DNA from: Bacteroidota bacterium
Lineage (GTDB): Bacteria > Bacteroidota > Bacteroidia > UBA7662 > CANHCV01
Direction of reading: 5' to 3'
NCBI GenBank assembly: GCA_947501265.1
Contig: CANMVY010000009.1
Coordinates: 1 to 64,000 of the forward strand
DNA length: 64,000 bases
Shown: positions 54,534-64,000 of the stretch, piece by piece
How positions within the stretch are numbered: the stretch's first letter is position 1
Layout: every line of letters starts with the position of its first letter
Position numbers and translations under genes: made by a program
The notes under the pieces: generated by a model
The model's database searches: none
What the model was told of the DNA's origin: nothing
The model's input: the letters and a program-made list of their open reading frames with translations, nothing else

Positions 54534-55459
54534 AAAGATATTGCATTTTTTTGGGGTTACTTTTTGTAACCCTTTTTTCATTTGCTCAGAACAGCCAAGA
54601 AGTGGAAGTGGTTGTTCAGGGAGATACCTTGAGAGGGGTTTTAGATTTACCTTCTGAAAAGGTCAAACAGGTCATTTTGTTGCTCCCCGGAAGCGGGCCA
54701 ACCGACCGCAATGGGAACAATCCGCAAATGAAATCCAATGCCTATTTGCAACTTAGCGAGGAATTGCAAAAGGGTGGGGTAGGAGTGCTTCGAATCGACA
54801 AAAGAGGCATTGGAAAATCGACCGTTAAAAATTTCAATGAACGTTCGTTGCGATTTGAAACTTTTGTTTTGGATGCAATTGAATGGGCAAAATGGTTGAG
54901 GTCATTGGGCTATGAAGTGGTCATTGCCGGCCATTCGGAAGGGAGCTCCATCGGTATTTTAGCCAGCCAAAAAGTGCCGGTGAAAGGACTCATTTCTTTA
55001 GCTGGACCAGGTCGCTCGGCTGGAGAAATTCTTCAGGAACAAATCGGTCAACAGCCGAAGGAAATCCAAGAAATGGCACTTCCCATTTTATCAACGTTGA
55101 GAAAAGGAACCCAGGTTTCCGATGTTCATCCGTTCATGATGGGCCTTTTCCGGCCTAGTGTTCAACCGTATTTGATTTCTTGGATGGCCGTAGATCCCGC
55201 CAAGGAAATTTCTACCCTACAAATTCCGGTTTTGGTGCTCCAAGGCGATCGCGATTTACAGGTAAGGGTACAAGATGCCAAAATACTCGCCAATCGCTCT
55301 AATAACTCGAAAATCGTGATTTTAAAAGGGGTGAATCATGTCTTGAAAAAGACCGGCAAAGACCGGGAATCCAATATGAAATCCTATGCCGATCCCAGCC
55401 ATCGCATTGATCCGAGCGTTGCTCGCGAAATTTTATCCTGGCTGGGCTCCATTCGTTAA
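54530..55459 (+). CDS. Exported alpha/beta hydrolase
   Basis: The 309-residue protein has a signal peptide (KRYCIFLGLLFVTLFSFAQ). The alpha/beta-hydrolase fold shows LLLPGSGPTDRNGN (oxyanion region), LRIDKRGIGKS, and the nucleophile elbow GHSEGSSIG. An acidic residue (GDRDLQVRVQDAKIL) and a His (LKGVNHVLKKTG) complete the likely triad. Substrate unknown; esterase, peptidase-like or lipase-like activity is possible. ATGA overlap with the upstream regulator gene suggests cotranscription. Confidence 0.9.
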   Translation: MKRYCIFLGLLFVTLFSFAQNSQEVEVVVQGDTLRGVLDLPSEKVKQVILLLPGSGPTDRNGNNPQMKSNAYLQLSEELQKGGVGVLRIDKRGIGKSTVKNFNERSLRFETFVLDAIEWAKWLRSLGYEVVIAGHSEGSSIGILASQKVPVKGLISLAGPGRSAGEILQEQIGQQPKEIQEMALPILSTLRKGTQVSDVHPFMMGLFRPSVQPYLISWMAVDPAKEISTLQIPVLVLQGDRDLQVRVQDAKILANRSNNSKIVILKGVNHVLKKTGKDRESNMKSYADPSHRIDPSVAREILSWLGSIR

Positions 55460-55517
55460 TTCTTTGTTTAAAGGCTTTCCCTTTTTTTGAAGTATTTTTG
55501 TTTCGGGAAATCCTGCT

Positions 55518-58172
55518 ATGAGCGAAGAACAACAATCCAACCAACCCGAGAAAATCCACGATATCCCCGCAGTTTCGGGGTTATACGAAAATTGGTTTCT
55601 CGATTATGCCTCTTACGTTATTCTGGAACGTGCCGTTCCGGCTATTGAAGACGGTTTGAAGCCGGTACAACGGCGCATTTTACACTCCATGAAAGAAATG
55701 GATGATGGTCGTTTCCATAAGGTGGCGAACATCATTGGGCAAACCATGCAATACCACCCTCACGGGGATGCGGCCATCGGCGATGCCTTGGTGAATTTGG
55801 GTCAAAAAGACCTTATGATCGATTGCCAAGGAAACTGGGGCGATGTTCGCACTGGGGATTCGGCTGCAGCGCCCCGTTATATCGAGGCTCGATTGTCTAA
55901 ATTCGCTTTGGAGGTCGGATTCAATGCGCAAACCACACGTTGGCAGTTGACTTACGATGGTCGAAAAAAAGAGCCCATTGCGCTGCCCATGAAATTCCCA
56001 CTTTTGCTCGCTCAAGGGGTGGAAGGGATTGCCGTTGGACTTTCTACCAAAATTCTTCCGCATAACTTTCAAGAGCTTTGCAAAGCATCCATCAAGGTGC
56101 TTAAAAAGCAATCCTTCGAGCTATTTCCCGATTTCCAAACGGGCGGTTATGTCGATGTTTCCAATTACAATCAGGGTGGACGAGGAGGTAAAGTTCGGGT
56201 TCGTGCTCGAATTGAAGAGTTGGATAAGAAAACGCTCATCATCAAGGATATACCTTACAGTACCACAACCGATTCTTTAATTGATTCCATCCTAAAAGCT
56301 TCCGAAAAGGGCAAGGTGAAAATCAAACAGGTAGTTGATAATACCGCCAAAGATGTGGAAGTGGTTGTTCATCTTCACCCTGGAGTTTCTACCGATCTCA
56401 CCATCGATGCGCTGTATGCCTTTACCGATTGCGAATTGAGTATTTCTCCGAATGCCTGCGTTATTGTTGATGAGAAGCCGCATTTCCTAACGGTGACCGA
56501 TATCCTCAAGTATTGCACACAACATTCCTTGGATTTGTTGAAATGGGAGTTGGAAATCAAGCTTTCCGAGCTGAAAGAAAAATTCCTTTTTTCATCCTTG
56601 GAGAAAATCTTCATTGAAAATCGCATTTACCGAGATATTGAAGAATGTACCACTTGGGAATCGGTGATTGAAACCATCGATCGAGGATTGGAGCCATTCA
56701 AAAAGCAGTTTTACCGAGAGATTACCGTCGAAGATATCGTTAAGTTGACTGAAATTAAGATCAAACGTATTTCCAAGTTTGATGCTTTCAAGGCCGATGA
56801 AATGATGCGCAATTTGGAGGAACAAATGGTAGAAACCGAGCATCATTTGGCGAATATCGTCGATTACACGATTGCTTGGTACGAAAAGCTGTTGGAGAGG
56901 TACGGTAAAGGAAAAGAAAGAAAAACCGAGATTCGGGAGTTTGATACCATCAACATTACCCAAGTTGCGGTGGCCAACCAAAAACTTTACGTTAACCGGG
57001 CCGACGGATTCGTGGGTTACGGAATTAAAAAGGATGAATTCGTTGGGGATTGTTCCGACATCGACGATATCATCGTTTTTCGAAAAGATGGAAAGCTCAT
57101 CGTTTCGCGGGTGGAAGAAAAGAAGTTTATTGGAAAAGACATTCTTCATGTGGCCGTTTGGCGGAAAAATGACGAACGTCGTGCCTATAACTTGATCTAC
57201 GTAGATGGCTCAACAGGAACGACTTACGCCAAGCGATTTAATGTTGTTGGGATTACCCGCGACAAAGAATACGATCTCACCAAAGGATCGAAAGGAAGCA
57301 AAATTCTTTATTTGACAGATAATGCTAATTCTGAATCGGAAATCGTTAATGTTCAGCTTTCCAACTTGGCAAAAGCCCGAAAAAAGGTATTCGATTTTGA
57401 CTTTGCAGAAATTGCCATCAAAGGCCGAGGCTCGCAAGGGAATATCCTCACCAAGCAGCCTCTTCGAAAGATCCAATTCAAAGAAAAAGGGCGCTCCTCC
57501 ATTGGTGGAGTTAAAGTTTGGTTTGAAGAGAATGTGGGTCGATTGAACAAAGACGGACGTGGTCGTTTTCTTGGTGCCTTCGATAGCGACGATCGAATTC
57601 TGGTGATTTTCAACGACGGAAGTTACGAGTTGACAAATTTCGAATTAACCAACCACTACGATTTTGCCAAGATTTACCGTTTGGAACGCTGGAACCCCAA
57701 ACGCCCATTGTCGGTGGTTCACTACGTTGGAGAAAGCGAAACATGGGCGTGCAAACGATTCCTGATTGAAACCAGCACCACCGATAAACGGTTTTCATTC
57801 ATCTCCGAAAGTGCTGGCTCTAAGTTCGTCTTTGCCACCACGGTCGATAATCCGCTCGTTGATTTGTGGGTAAAAAATGGTCGTTCCAAAGAACAAGGAA
57901 AGTCCTGGGATTTGTCGGAGTTCATCGATGTAAAAGGTTGGAAAGCAAATGGAAATAAAATTTCAGATAAACCGATTGTTGAAGTTGTTTTAACCAATCC
58001 CGACCCTGATCCCGATCCTTTGGCCGCCCTTCCGGTGGTCGATGAAAACAAGTCGTTCGACGAGGGCGGCGACGATGAGATGGGCGACGATGCTATCGAA
58101 ATCGGAACCACCATCGAATTTGATATTAAACCCATTAACCCCGACGATTTAACTCAAGGTAGCTTATTCTAA
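55518..58172 (+). CDS. parC: DNA topoisomerase IV subunit A
   Basis: The 884-residue protein is a type IIA topoisomerase A subunit. The opening YASYVILERAVPAIEDGLKPVQRRILHSM matches ParC rather than GyrA of this phylum. The catalytic Tyr is Y121 in SAAAPRYIEARL. A long C-terminal beta-pinwheel domain follows, and the tail is strongly acidic (PDPDPDPLAALP...DEGGDDEMGDD). Topoisomerase IV separates linked daughter chromosomes. A parE partner is not adjacent. The next gene, argS, starts one base after the stop. Confidence 0.93.
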   Translation: MSEEQQSNQPEKIHDIPAVSGLYENWFLDYASYVILERAVPAIEDGLKPVQRRILHSMKEMDDGRFHKVANIIGQTMQYHPHGDAAIGDALVNLGQKDLMIDCQGNWGDVRTGDSAAAPRYIEARLSKFALEVGFNAQTTRWQLTYDGRKKEPIALPMKFPLLLAQGVEGIAVGLSTKILPHNFQELCKASIKVLKKQSFELFPDFQTGGYVDVSNYNQGGRGGKVRVRARIEELDKKTLIIKDIPYSTTTDSLIDSILKASEKGKVKIKQVVDNTAKDVEVVVHLHPGVSTDLTIDALYAFTDCELSISPNACVIVDEKPHFLTVTDILKYCTQHSLDLLKWELEIKLSELKEKFLFSSLEKIFIENRIYRDIEECTTWESVIETIDRGLEPFKKQFYREITVEDIVKLTEIKIKRISKFDAFKADEMMRNLEEQMVETEHHLANIVDYTIAWYEKLLERYGKGKERKTEIREFDTINITQVAVANQKLYVNRADGFVGYGIKKDEFVGDCSDIDDIIVFRKDGKLIVSRVEEKKFIGKDILHVAVWRKNDERRAYNLIYVDGSTGTTYAKRFNVVGITRDKEYDLTKGSKGSKILYLTDNANSESEIVNVQLSNLAKARKKVFDFDFAEIAIKGRGSQGNILTKQPLRKIQFKEKGRSSIGGVKVWFEENVGRLNKDGRGRFLGAFDSDDRILVIFNDGSYELTNFELTNHYDFAKIYRLERWNPKRPLSVVHYVGESETWACKRFLIETSTTDKRFSFISESAGSKFVFATTVDNPLVDLWVKNGRSKEQGKSWDLSEFIDVKGWKANGNKISDKPIVEVVLTNPDPDPDPLAALPVVDENKSFDEGGDDEMGDDAIEIGTTIEFDIKPINPDDLTQGSLF

Positions 58173-58173
58173 C

Positions 58174-59943
58174 ATGGAACAATTAACGGCAATTTTAGCG
58201 GCCCATTTGCAATCGACTCACCACATCGAATCGGTTGAAAACCTCATTCAATGGCAAGAAACACGACCTGAGTTTGAAGGAGACCTCACTTTGGTGGTTT
58301 TCCCATTTCTCAAGGTCATCAAAAAATCACCCGAACAGCTCGGTCAGGAATTTGGTCAATTGTTTTTGGATCATGCTCCATCAGTTCTAGCTTTCAATGT
58401 GGTAAAAGGCTTTTTAAACCTCACCATCGCATCGGAAGAGTTTGTACATACGCTGCAACAGCTTTCGTTTTCCGATCTTCCAAAAACAGGCAAAAAGGTC
58501 GTGGTGGAGTATTGTTCGCCCAATACCAACAAACCGCTTCACTTGGGACACGTTCGAAATAATTTGCTCGGATTTTCAGTGGCCAACTTGCATCAATCCA
58601 TCGGGTGTGATGTTGTTAAAGTACAGGTAATCAACGATCGAGGCATTCACATCTGTAAGTCCATGTTAGCTTGGCAGAAGTTCGGAAATGGAGAAACACC
58701 GGAATCTTCCAGGATGAAAGGTGATCATTTAGTTGGGAAGTTCTATGTTGCTTATGATCAAGAGTTTAAGCGGCAAGTGAAAGAGTTGCTTGAAAAAGGT
58801 TTAACTCAAGAAGAAGCTGAAGCAAACGCCCCTATTTTATTGGAAGCCAGAGAAATGCTTCAGAAATGGGAGCAAGGAGATGTTGAGGTGATGGATCTTT
58901 GGAAAACCATGAACGAATGGGTGTTCAAAGGCTTCGAAGCCACCAACCAACGCATGGGTGTTTCCTTCGATAAAAACTATTACGAGAGCCAAACCTACCT
59001 CCTCGGAAAAAAATACGTGGAACTCGGTTTGGAAAAAGGGGTGTTCTACAGAAAAGATGACGGATCGGTTTGGATCGATTTAACGGCTGATGGCTTGGAT
59101 GAAAAGTTGGTTCTTCGCAAAGACGGCACCAGCGTGTACATCACCCAAGACATTGGAACTGCCTTGGAGCGCTTCGAGGATTTTCACATGGATTCCATGA
59201 TTTACACCGTGGGAAATGAGCAGGATTACCATTTCAAGGTGTTGTTCAAAATTCTCGAGAAACTGGGTTTTGAATGGGCAAAAAATTGCTTCCACCTGAG
59301 TTATGGAATGATCGAGTTGCCCACCGGAAAAATGAAAAGTAGGGAAGGAACCGTGGTCGACGCCGATGATTTGATGCAGGAGATGTTTGAAGTTGCGAAG
59401 GAACGTACCTCGGAACTTGGGAAAATTGACGGTCTTTCTGAAAAAGAAAGCCACGATTTGTTTGAAATGATCGGTTTAGGTGGATTGAAATATTTCCTTT
59501 TAAAGGTGGATCCCAAAAAGAAAATGGTTTTCAACCCCGAAGAATCCATCGATACCCAAGGGAACACGGCTACCTTCATTCAATACGTTCATGCGAGAAT
59601 CAAATCCATCCTGAGAAAAGCAAACCAAGAGGGTTTAACGACTCGTTATGCCGGGGAGAAACTTGATTTGGAGTCTTCAGAAAAAGAATTGGTGAAGAAA
59701 TTGAATCAATTCACATCGGTTCGAATGGAGGCTGCAACGCAAAATAATCCGGGCCATTTGTGCAATTACGTGTACGATTTAGCCAAGACCTACAACAAGT
59801 TCTATACCGAGTGTCCGATTTTTAAGCAACCCAGTCCGGATCCTCAAACCGTGGTTTTTCGGTTGTGGTTAAATCAGAAAACGGCGGATTGTTTGAAATA
59901 CGCTACTGGATTATTGGGAATTGGTGTTCCAGAAAAGATGTAA
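58174..59943 (+). CDS. argS: Arginyl-tRNA synthetase
   Basis: The 589-residue class I synthetase has the N-terminal Add-1 domain, the HIGH-like motif NKPLHLGHVRNNLLG, the second signature region GKMKSREG (KMSKS-like) and a C-terminal helical anticodon-binding domain (FTSVRMEAATQNNPGHLCNYVYDLAKTYNKFY). Length is normal for the family. The enzyme charges tRNA-Arg in the cytoplasm. It lies between parC (1-base gap) and the CCA-adding enzyme gene. Confidence 0.97.
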   Translation: MEQLTAILAAHLQSTHHIESVENLIQWQETRPEFEGDLTLVVFPFLKVIKKSPEQLGQEFGQLFLDHAPSVLAFNVVKGFLNLTIASEEFVHTLQQLSFSDLPKTGKKVVVEYCSPNTNKPLHLGHVRNNLLGFSVANLHQSIGCDVVKVQVINDRGIHICKSMLAWQKFGNGETPESSRMKGDHLVGKFYVAYDQEFKRQVKELLEKGLTQEEAEANAPILLEAREMLQKWEQGDVEVMDLWKTMNEWVFKGFEATNQRMGVSFDKNYYESQTYLLGKKYVELGLEKGVFYRKDDGSVWIDLTADGLDEKLVLRKDGTSVYITQDIGTALERFEDFHMDSMIYTVGNEQDYHFKVLFKILEKLGFEWAKNCFHLSYGMIELPTGKMKSREGTVVDADDLMQEMFEVAKERTSELGKIDGLSEKESHDLFEMIGLGGLKYFLLKVDPKKKMVFNPEESIDTQGNTATFIQYVHARIKSILRKANQEGLTTRYAGEKLDLESSEKELVKKLNQFTSVRMEAATQNNPGHLCNYVYDLAKTYNKFYTECPIFKQPSPDPQTVVFRLWLNQKTADCLKYATGLLGIGVPEKM

Positions 59944-59947
59944 TTCG

Positions 59948-61351
59948 GTGCTAAAACATCCTTTTTTTGAGAAAGTTAGGGAAGTGGCAGAATCCTCCCA
60001 AACCGAATGTTACGTCGTAGGCGGGTACGTTCGCGATTTGATTTTAAATCGAGAATCCAAAGACGTCGATTTTGTTGTCATTGGTGATGGGGTTTCCTTC
60101 GCTGAAAAAATGGTGAAAACCGTTCCTGGCTGTTCCCATTACGGGTATTATGCCAATTACGGAACAGCCGCATTTCGCTTCGAAGACGACCTGGAAGTAG
60201 AGTTTGTTGGCGCTCGCAAAGAATCGTACCAGTCCGATTCCCGAAATCCCGTCGTTGAATTCGGGACCTTTCAGGAAGACATGGAACGCCGTGATTTTAC
60301 CATCAATGCCTTATCCATTCAAATTTACCCACAATTCGGGTTGCTGAAAGATCCTTTCGGTGGTATTGCCGATTTGGAAGCCAAACGGATTGTTACGCCA
60401 ATGGATCCGCTAACAACGTTTTCCGACGATCCTTTGCGCATGCTTCGTGCTATTCGATTTGCTGCCCAGCTCCAATTTCACATTGATCCCGTTACGCTTC
60501 AGGCCATTTCCGATCAAGCTTCACGACTTTCTATTGTGAGCAAAGAGCGGATTGTGGAAGAATTAAACAAGATCATCTTATCTAAAAGACCGTCTATCGG
60601 CTTTAAGTTGCTTTTTGATACCAAGGTATTACACGAATTTTTCCCTGAAATGGTGGCTTTGCACGGGGTGAAAGAAGTGAATGGAATTCGACACAAGGAT
60701 AATTTTTACCACACCCTCCAAGTGTTGGATCAAATCGCCTTGCTAACCGATGATTTATGGACGCGTTGGTCGGCGATTTTACACGATATTGCCAAACCTC
60801 CAACCCAACGATTTGAACCTAAGGTTGGATGGACTTTTCACGGTCACGAAGACATGGGAGCTCGCATGGTTCCCGGAATTTTTAAACGCCTCCGTTTGCC
60901 GCTGAACGAAAAAATGAAATACGTTCAGAAATTGGTTCGTTTGCATTTGCGGCCCATGTCGTTGAACAAAGAAGATATTACCGACAGTGCCATTCGCCGT
61001 TTGGTGTTCGACGCGGGCGACGATTTGCGGGGGTTACTTACCCTTTGCAGGGCCGACATTACCTCTAAGAATGAAGCCAAAGTAAAGCGTATTCTTGAAA
61101 ATCTCAATTTACTGGAATCTAAAATTGCCGATTTGGAGGAAAGGGATCGAATTCGTACTTGGCAGCCACCCATTACCGGCGAAATCATCATGGAAACCTT
61201 TAAAATTCCAGCATCGAGAGCAGTTGGAGAGATAAAAACAGCGGTGCGTGAAGCCATCCTCGATGGAAAAATTGAAAGCGATTATCCATCGGCTTTTGAG
61301 TATATGCTCGAAATTGCCAAAAATTACGGATTGAAACCGCCTGTAAATTGA
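59948..61351 (+). CDS. tRNA nucleotidyltransferase (CCA-adding/PolyA-polymerase family) with HD domain
   Basis: The GTG at 59948, 4 bases after the argS stop, is preferred as start over a TTG inside argS; it gives a 467-residue protein starting VLKHPFFEKV. The nucleotidyltransferase core has CYVVGGYVRDLILNRESKDVDFVVIGDG (GG motif and DxD), the RRDFTINAL loop and an HD-type domain (ILHDIAKPPTQRF ... HGHEDMGARM). It adds or repairs the 3' CCA end of tRNAs. The last base pairs overlap the miaA start (TTGA). Confidence 0.92.
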   Translation: MLKHPFFEKVREVAESSQTECYVVGGYVRDLILNRESKDVDFVVIGDGVSFAEKMVKTVPGCSHYGYYANYGTAAFRFEDDLEVEFVGARKESYQSDSRNPVVEFGTFQEDMERRDFTINALSIQIYPQFGLLKDPFGGIADLEAKRIVTPMDPLTTFSDDPLRMLRAIRFAAQLQFHIDPVTLQAISDQASRLSIVSKERIVEELNKIILSKRPSIGFKLLFDTKVLHEFFPEMVALHGVKEVNGIRHKDNFYHTLQVLDQIALLTDDLWTRWSAILHDIAKPPTQRFEPKVGWTFHGHEDMGARMVPGIFKRLRLPLNEKMKYVQKLVRLHLRPMSLNKEDITDSAIRRLVFDAGDDLRGLLTLCRADITSKNEAKVKRILENLNLLESKIADLEERDRIRTWQPPITGEIIMETFKIPASRAVGEIKTAVREAILDGKIESDYPSAFEYMLEIAKNYGLKPPVN

Positions 61352-62187
61352 CGAATTCCAAACATATTATTGCCGTGGTTGGTCCAACCGCCGTTGGAAA
61401 AACGGCACGAGCAATTGAAATTGCCCAAAAGTTTCAAACAGAAATCCTTAGTGCAGATAGTCGGCAAGTTTACCAAGAAATGAACATTGGGGTAGCCCGT
61501 CCGAGTGTAGAAGAATTGAGCGCTGTTCCTCATCATTTTATAGCCTCGCATTCGATTCATCAGCCGTTAACGGCAGGACAATTTGAGCGCGAGGCTTTGG
61601 AAACGTTGTCGAACCTATTTCAAGTTCACGACACGGTTGTGGTTGTTGGTGGTTCGGGATTGTACATCAAAGCTTTGTTGGAGGGATTGGATAACTTACC
61701 GAAGGATGACCATGTTCGGGCAGCTTTGATGGAAGAGGGAGAATCGTTGGGTTGGGATCAATTGTCAAAAAAATTGGAAGAGTTGGATCCCGAATATGCG
61801 CGAACGGCCGACTTGAAAAATCCACGTCGCTTGGTTCGCGCCTTGGAGGTGATGGCCATTACCGGTAAAAAGTTTAGTGAACTTCGTTTAAAAGCAGCAT
61901 TGGAACGACCTTTCACAACGACTTACGAAAACATGGAAATGGATCGTTCGGACTTGTATGATCGCATTAACCGGCGGGTAGATGACATGATGGAGTTGGG
62001 ATTGTTGGAAGAAGTTCGTACCTTGATTTCGTTCCAGCGGTTGGAACCACTTCAAACGGTGGGTTACGCCGAATTTTTTCCCTACTTCGATGGAGAATAT
62101 TCGCTCGATTTTGCCGTTGATAAAGTGAAACAGCACAGCAGGAACTACGCCAAACGGCAACTGACGTGGTTTAAGCATCAAATCTAA
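61348..62187 (+). CDS. miaA: tRNA dimethylallyltransferase
   Basis: The 279-residue protein starts with a TTG that overlaps the preceding stop (TTGA, 61348-61351); no better ATG exists before the nucleotide-binding loop GPTAVGKT at about residues 11-18. Family segments follow: ILSADSRQVYQEMNIGVARPS, VVVGGSGLYIKALLEGL, PRRLVRALEVMAITG and QTVGYAEFF. It is shorter than many homologues (about 300 residues), mainly at the C-terminus. It adds dimethylallyl to A37 of tRNAs reading U-starting codons. It follows the CCA enzyme, giving a tRNA-processing pair. Confidence 0.93.
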   Translation: MTNSKHIIAVVGPTAVGKTARAIEIAQKFQTEILSADSRQVYQEMNIGVARPSVEELSAVPHHFIASHSIHQPLTAGQFEREALETLSNLFQVHDTVVVVGGSGLYIKALLEGLDNLPKDDHVRAALMEEGESLGWDQLSKKLEELDPEYARTADLKNPRRLVRALEVMAITGKKFSELRLKAALERPFTTTYENMEMDRSDLYDRINRRVDDMMELGLLEEVRTLISFQRLEPLQTVGYAEFFPYFDGEYSLDFAVDKVKQHSRNYAKRQLTWFKHQI

Positions 62188-62191
62188 TCCC

Positions 62192-63982
62192 ATGAAAAAA
62201 ATCTTCTCCTTGAAAGAGTTAATGACCCAAAGTCGAACCACTCTTTCCAGATTTCCCTTGACTTTTGTTTTCGCTTTGGTATCAGCGGTCTTGGCCATTG
62301 TTCTCATTGAAAATGATATCGAGGATATTTGGTGGGTTCATATCAACGTCATCTTATTGCTTGGTCTTCCTTTGTTCACGGCCTTGCACGTTTGGTTGGA
62401 GAATTTGAGCATTTCTACCCTTAAGAAACAATTGATTCTTTTGGGAGGAGTAGGGTTAATGGGATTGTTGATGTTCGAAATTCCGAACATCAAAATGTTA
62501 CCCCAAAGTTTCGCTTTGCACTTTTTCGGGTTTGCCATTTTGTTTCACTTGTTAGCCGCTTTTTTGCCTTTTTTTCGATCGAATTCCATTCAAGCCTTCT
62601 GGCAATTCAACAAAACGATGTTCCTCCGTTTTTTACTAGGCGCTTTGTATTCAGCAGTCTTGTACGGAGGATTATCGTTGGCTCTTCTCGCTCTTCAATT
62701 CTTATTCGAAATGGAGATTCACGAGAAAATTTGGATTGATCTTTTGTTGATCATTGGCCTACCTTTCAATACGATTTTCTTTTTGGGTGGTTTGCCGGTA
62801 GATGTTTTGTCTTTGGAGGAAGATCGTTCCTTTCCCAACGGCTTGAAGAAGTTTGTTCAATACGTTTTGATGCCGTTGGTGGTCATTTACCTTTCTATTT
62901 TATACGTGTATTCGGCGAAAATTTCGTTTCTCACGGAACTGCCTCAAGGTTGGGTAACCTATCTAATTTTGGCTTTTGCCACAGCGGGGATGCTGGCGCT
63001 CTTGTTGGTAAGTCCCCTTCAGCAAGATGAAAAAGCGCCCTGGGTGAAATGGTACACCAAAGGATATTATTGGGCGCTTTGGCCGCTCATCATTTTGTTG
63101 TTTGTGGCCATTTCAACGCGTTTTTTAGAATACGGATGGACCGAAAATCGGGTAATCATTTTCGGATTGGCCCTTTGGCTCGCAGGAATTACCGCCTACT
63201 TTACTTTTTTAAAACGCACCAACATCATCAGCATTCCTTTGTCTTTGTTTGTCTTGGTGGCTGTTTTACTTCTCGGTCCGTTGAGTGCCGAAAATGTTGC
63301 TAAGCGAAGTCAGCGAAATCGGTTGAATTCCATTCTCACCGAACAAAAATGGATGGATGAAAATGGAAAAATCTTGGAAGATAAAATCCGAACCTCGACC
63401 AATGATTCCATCAAATACGAGTTAAGTCAAACCATTGAGTTTTTAGCTGGACATTTTGGTAATAATGGTTTAGATGGATTTTTGCCATCCGATTCTACCT
63501 TAGCACCGTTGAATGAAGAAAATGAAGTTTACGCTTATATGAACCGATTGGAAGAGGACTGGAAACTACCAAATTCTAATCCCAGTAGGGCAGATAATCA
63601 GGATAAATTTCAATCTAAAGAAATTCACATCGACTATGATAGATACAATTGGAATGAAATTCCTTTGTTAGGAGCCAAAAAGGCATATAGAATGGATAAT
63701 TATTCAGGAAAGTATCGGATAGAGGATCAAACCCTGATTTGCGAGGAGAACGGTAAAAAGACCAAGGTTGAATTAAAATCATTCATTCAACGACTTCCAA
63801 AAAGGTTGAAAGGAGAAGAATTCCAAAATAATAACCTGAACGAAGATTTGTCTCAATTTTCCACAGAAATGAATGGAAGAAAAGTGGTTGTACTATTTTA
63901 TCGATCGAGCTTGAACGTTGAGCGTGAATCTGGTAAGGTTTTGCAATTTTACTGCAATGATGGATTTGTTTTAGAATATTGA
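62192..63982 (+). CDS. Multi-pass membrane protein, DUF4153-like
   Basis: The 596-residue protein has about eleven predicted membrane helices in its first 370 residues, with features of the DUF4153 family of Bacteroidota (LPVDVLSLEEDRSFPNGLKKFVQYVLMPLVVIYLSILYVYSAKI). The C-terminal ~220 residues are soluble, rich in charged and Tyr residues (IDYDRYNWNEIPLLGAKKAYRMDNYSG), and of unknown fold. Function unknown. It starts 5 bases after miaA ends and is probably cotranscribed. Confidence 0.75.
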   Translation: MKKIFSLKELMTQSRTTLSRFPLTFVFALVSAVLAIVLIENDIEDIWWVHINVILLLGLPLFTALHVWLENLSISTLKKQLILLGGVGLMGLLMFEIPNIKMLPQSFALHFFGFAILFHLLAAFLPFFRSNSIQAFWQFNKTMFLRFLLGALYSAVLYGGLSLALLALQFLFEMEIHEKIWIDLLLIIGLPFNTIFFLGGLPVDVLSLEEDRSFPNGLKKFVQYVLMPLVVIYLSILYVYSAKISFLTELPQGWVTYLILAFATAGMLALLLVSPLQQDEKAPWVKWYTKGYYWALWPLIILLFVAISTRFLEYGWTENRVIIFGLALWLAGITAYFTFLKRTNIISIPLSLFVLVAVLLLGPLSAENVAKRSQRNRLNSILTEQKWMDENGKILEDKIRTSTNDSIKYELSQTIEFLAGHFGNNGLDGFLPSDSTLAPLNEENEVYAYMNRLEEDWKLPNSNPSRADNQDKFQSKEIHIDYDRYNWNEIPLLGAKKAYRMDNYSGKYRIEDQTLICEENGKKTKVELKSFIQRLPKRLKGEEFQNNNLNEDLSQFSTEMNGRKVVVLFYRSSLNVERESGKVLQFYCNDGFVLEY

Positions 63983-63983
63983 T

Positions 63984-64000
63984 ATGAACATTTATCAAGA
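63984..64000 (+). CDS. Start of a further gene, cut by the window end
   Basis: An ATG immediately after the previous stop begins a frame reading MNIYQ to the window edge. The tight spacing suggests the operon continues, but identity cannot be told from five codons. Confidence 0.4.

Overview
The window is a dense, mostly ordinary chromosomal stretch of a member of the phylum Bacteroidota, probably Flavobacteriia-like (class not proven). Three things point that way. Several secreted proteins end in a type IX secretion (T9SS) type A sorting domain, there is a PorP/SprF-family protein, and there is a SusC-like TonB receptor with a carboxypeptidase-regulatory-like domain. Bacteroidota-type -7 promoter elements (TAnnTTTG) precede several genes, including rnpB. 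Coding density is high, with many ATGA stop/start overlaps. I see no tRNA, rRNA, transposase, integrase, CRISPR array or prophage; rnpB is the only RNA gene recognised.

Layout. 1-5134: inactive M16 peptidase homologue (5' end cut by the window), corA, a LolC/E-like permease with rbfA (minus), and a small orphan secreted protein. 5135-10754: a repeat-bearing gap, two AT-rich surface-protein genes (a T9SS cargo and an Ig-repeat/FISUMP protein) and a convergent gap with REP-like palindromes. 10755-17194 (minus): response regulator, methyltransferase, uvrA, and a flavin reductase-lysS pair. 17344-28330 (plus): a T9SS subtilase followed by eight tightly overlapping genes: phosphoesterase lipoprotein, CotH-like/beta-helix protein, PorP/SprF, FAD oxidoreductase, surE, small membrane protein, lpxB and a small membrane protein. 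28331-28841: a second repeat-bearing gap between convergent genes. 28842-39083 (minus): PPTase, accA, TonB receptor, giant TPR protein, outer-membrane barrel, HU-CCDC81/SPOR protein and lolD. 39337-45361 (plus): an outer-membrane protein, a helix-hairpin-helix/barrel protein and a Dna2-like nuclease-helicase. 45351-51329 (minus): OmpA/PD40 protein, SPOR-like protein, and rpoN with a PAP2-like protein and a histidine kinase. 51424-64000 (plus): T9SS serine hydrolase, rnpB, an NtrC-family regulator, hydrolase, parC, argS, CCA-adding enzyme, miaA, a DUF4153-type membrane protein and the first codons of one more gene.

The main themes are cell-envelope building (LPS, lipoprotein export, T9SS, TonB, OmpA), translation and tRNA maturation (lysS, argS, cca, miaA, rbfA, rnpB), and DNA maintenance (uvrA, parC, Dna2-like). 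The less routine items are (i) a coupled phosphoesterase / CotH-kinase-like / PorP-SprF cluster, (ii) an outer-membrane HHH-barrel protein whose gene overlaps a Dna2-like nuclease-helicase gene, and (iii) a composite palindromic element present twice (about 5305-5474 and 28492-28730). All functions are inferred from reading the sequence; no database search was run.
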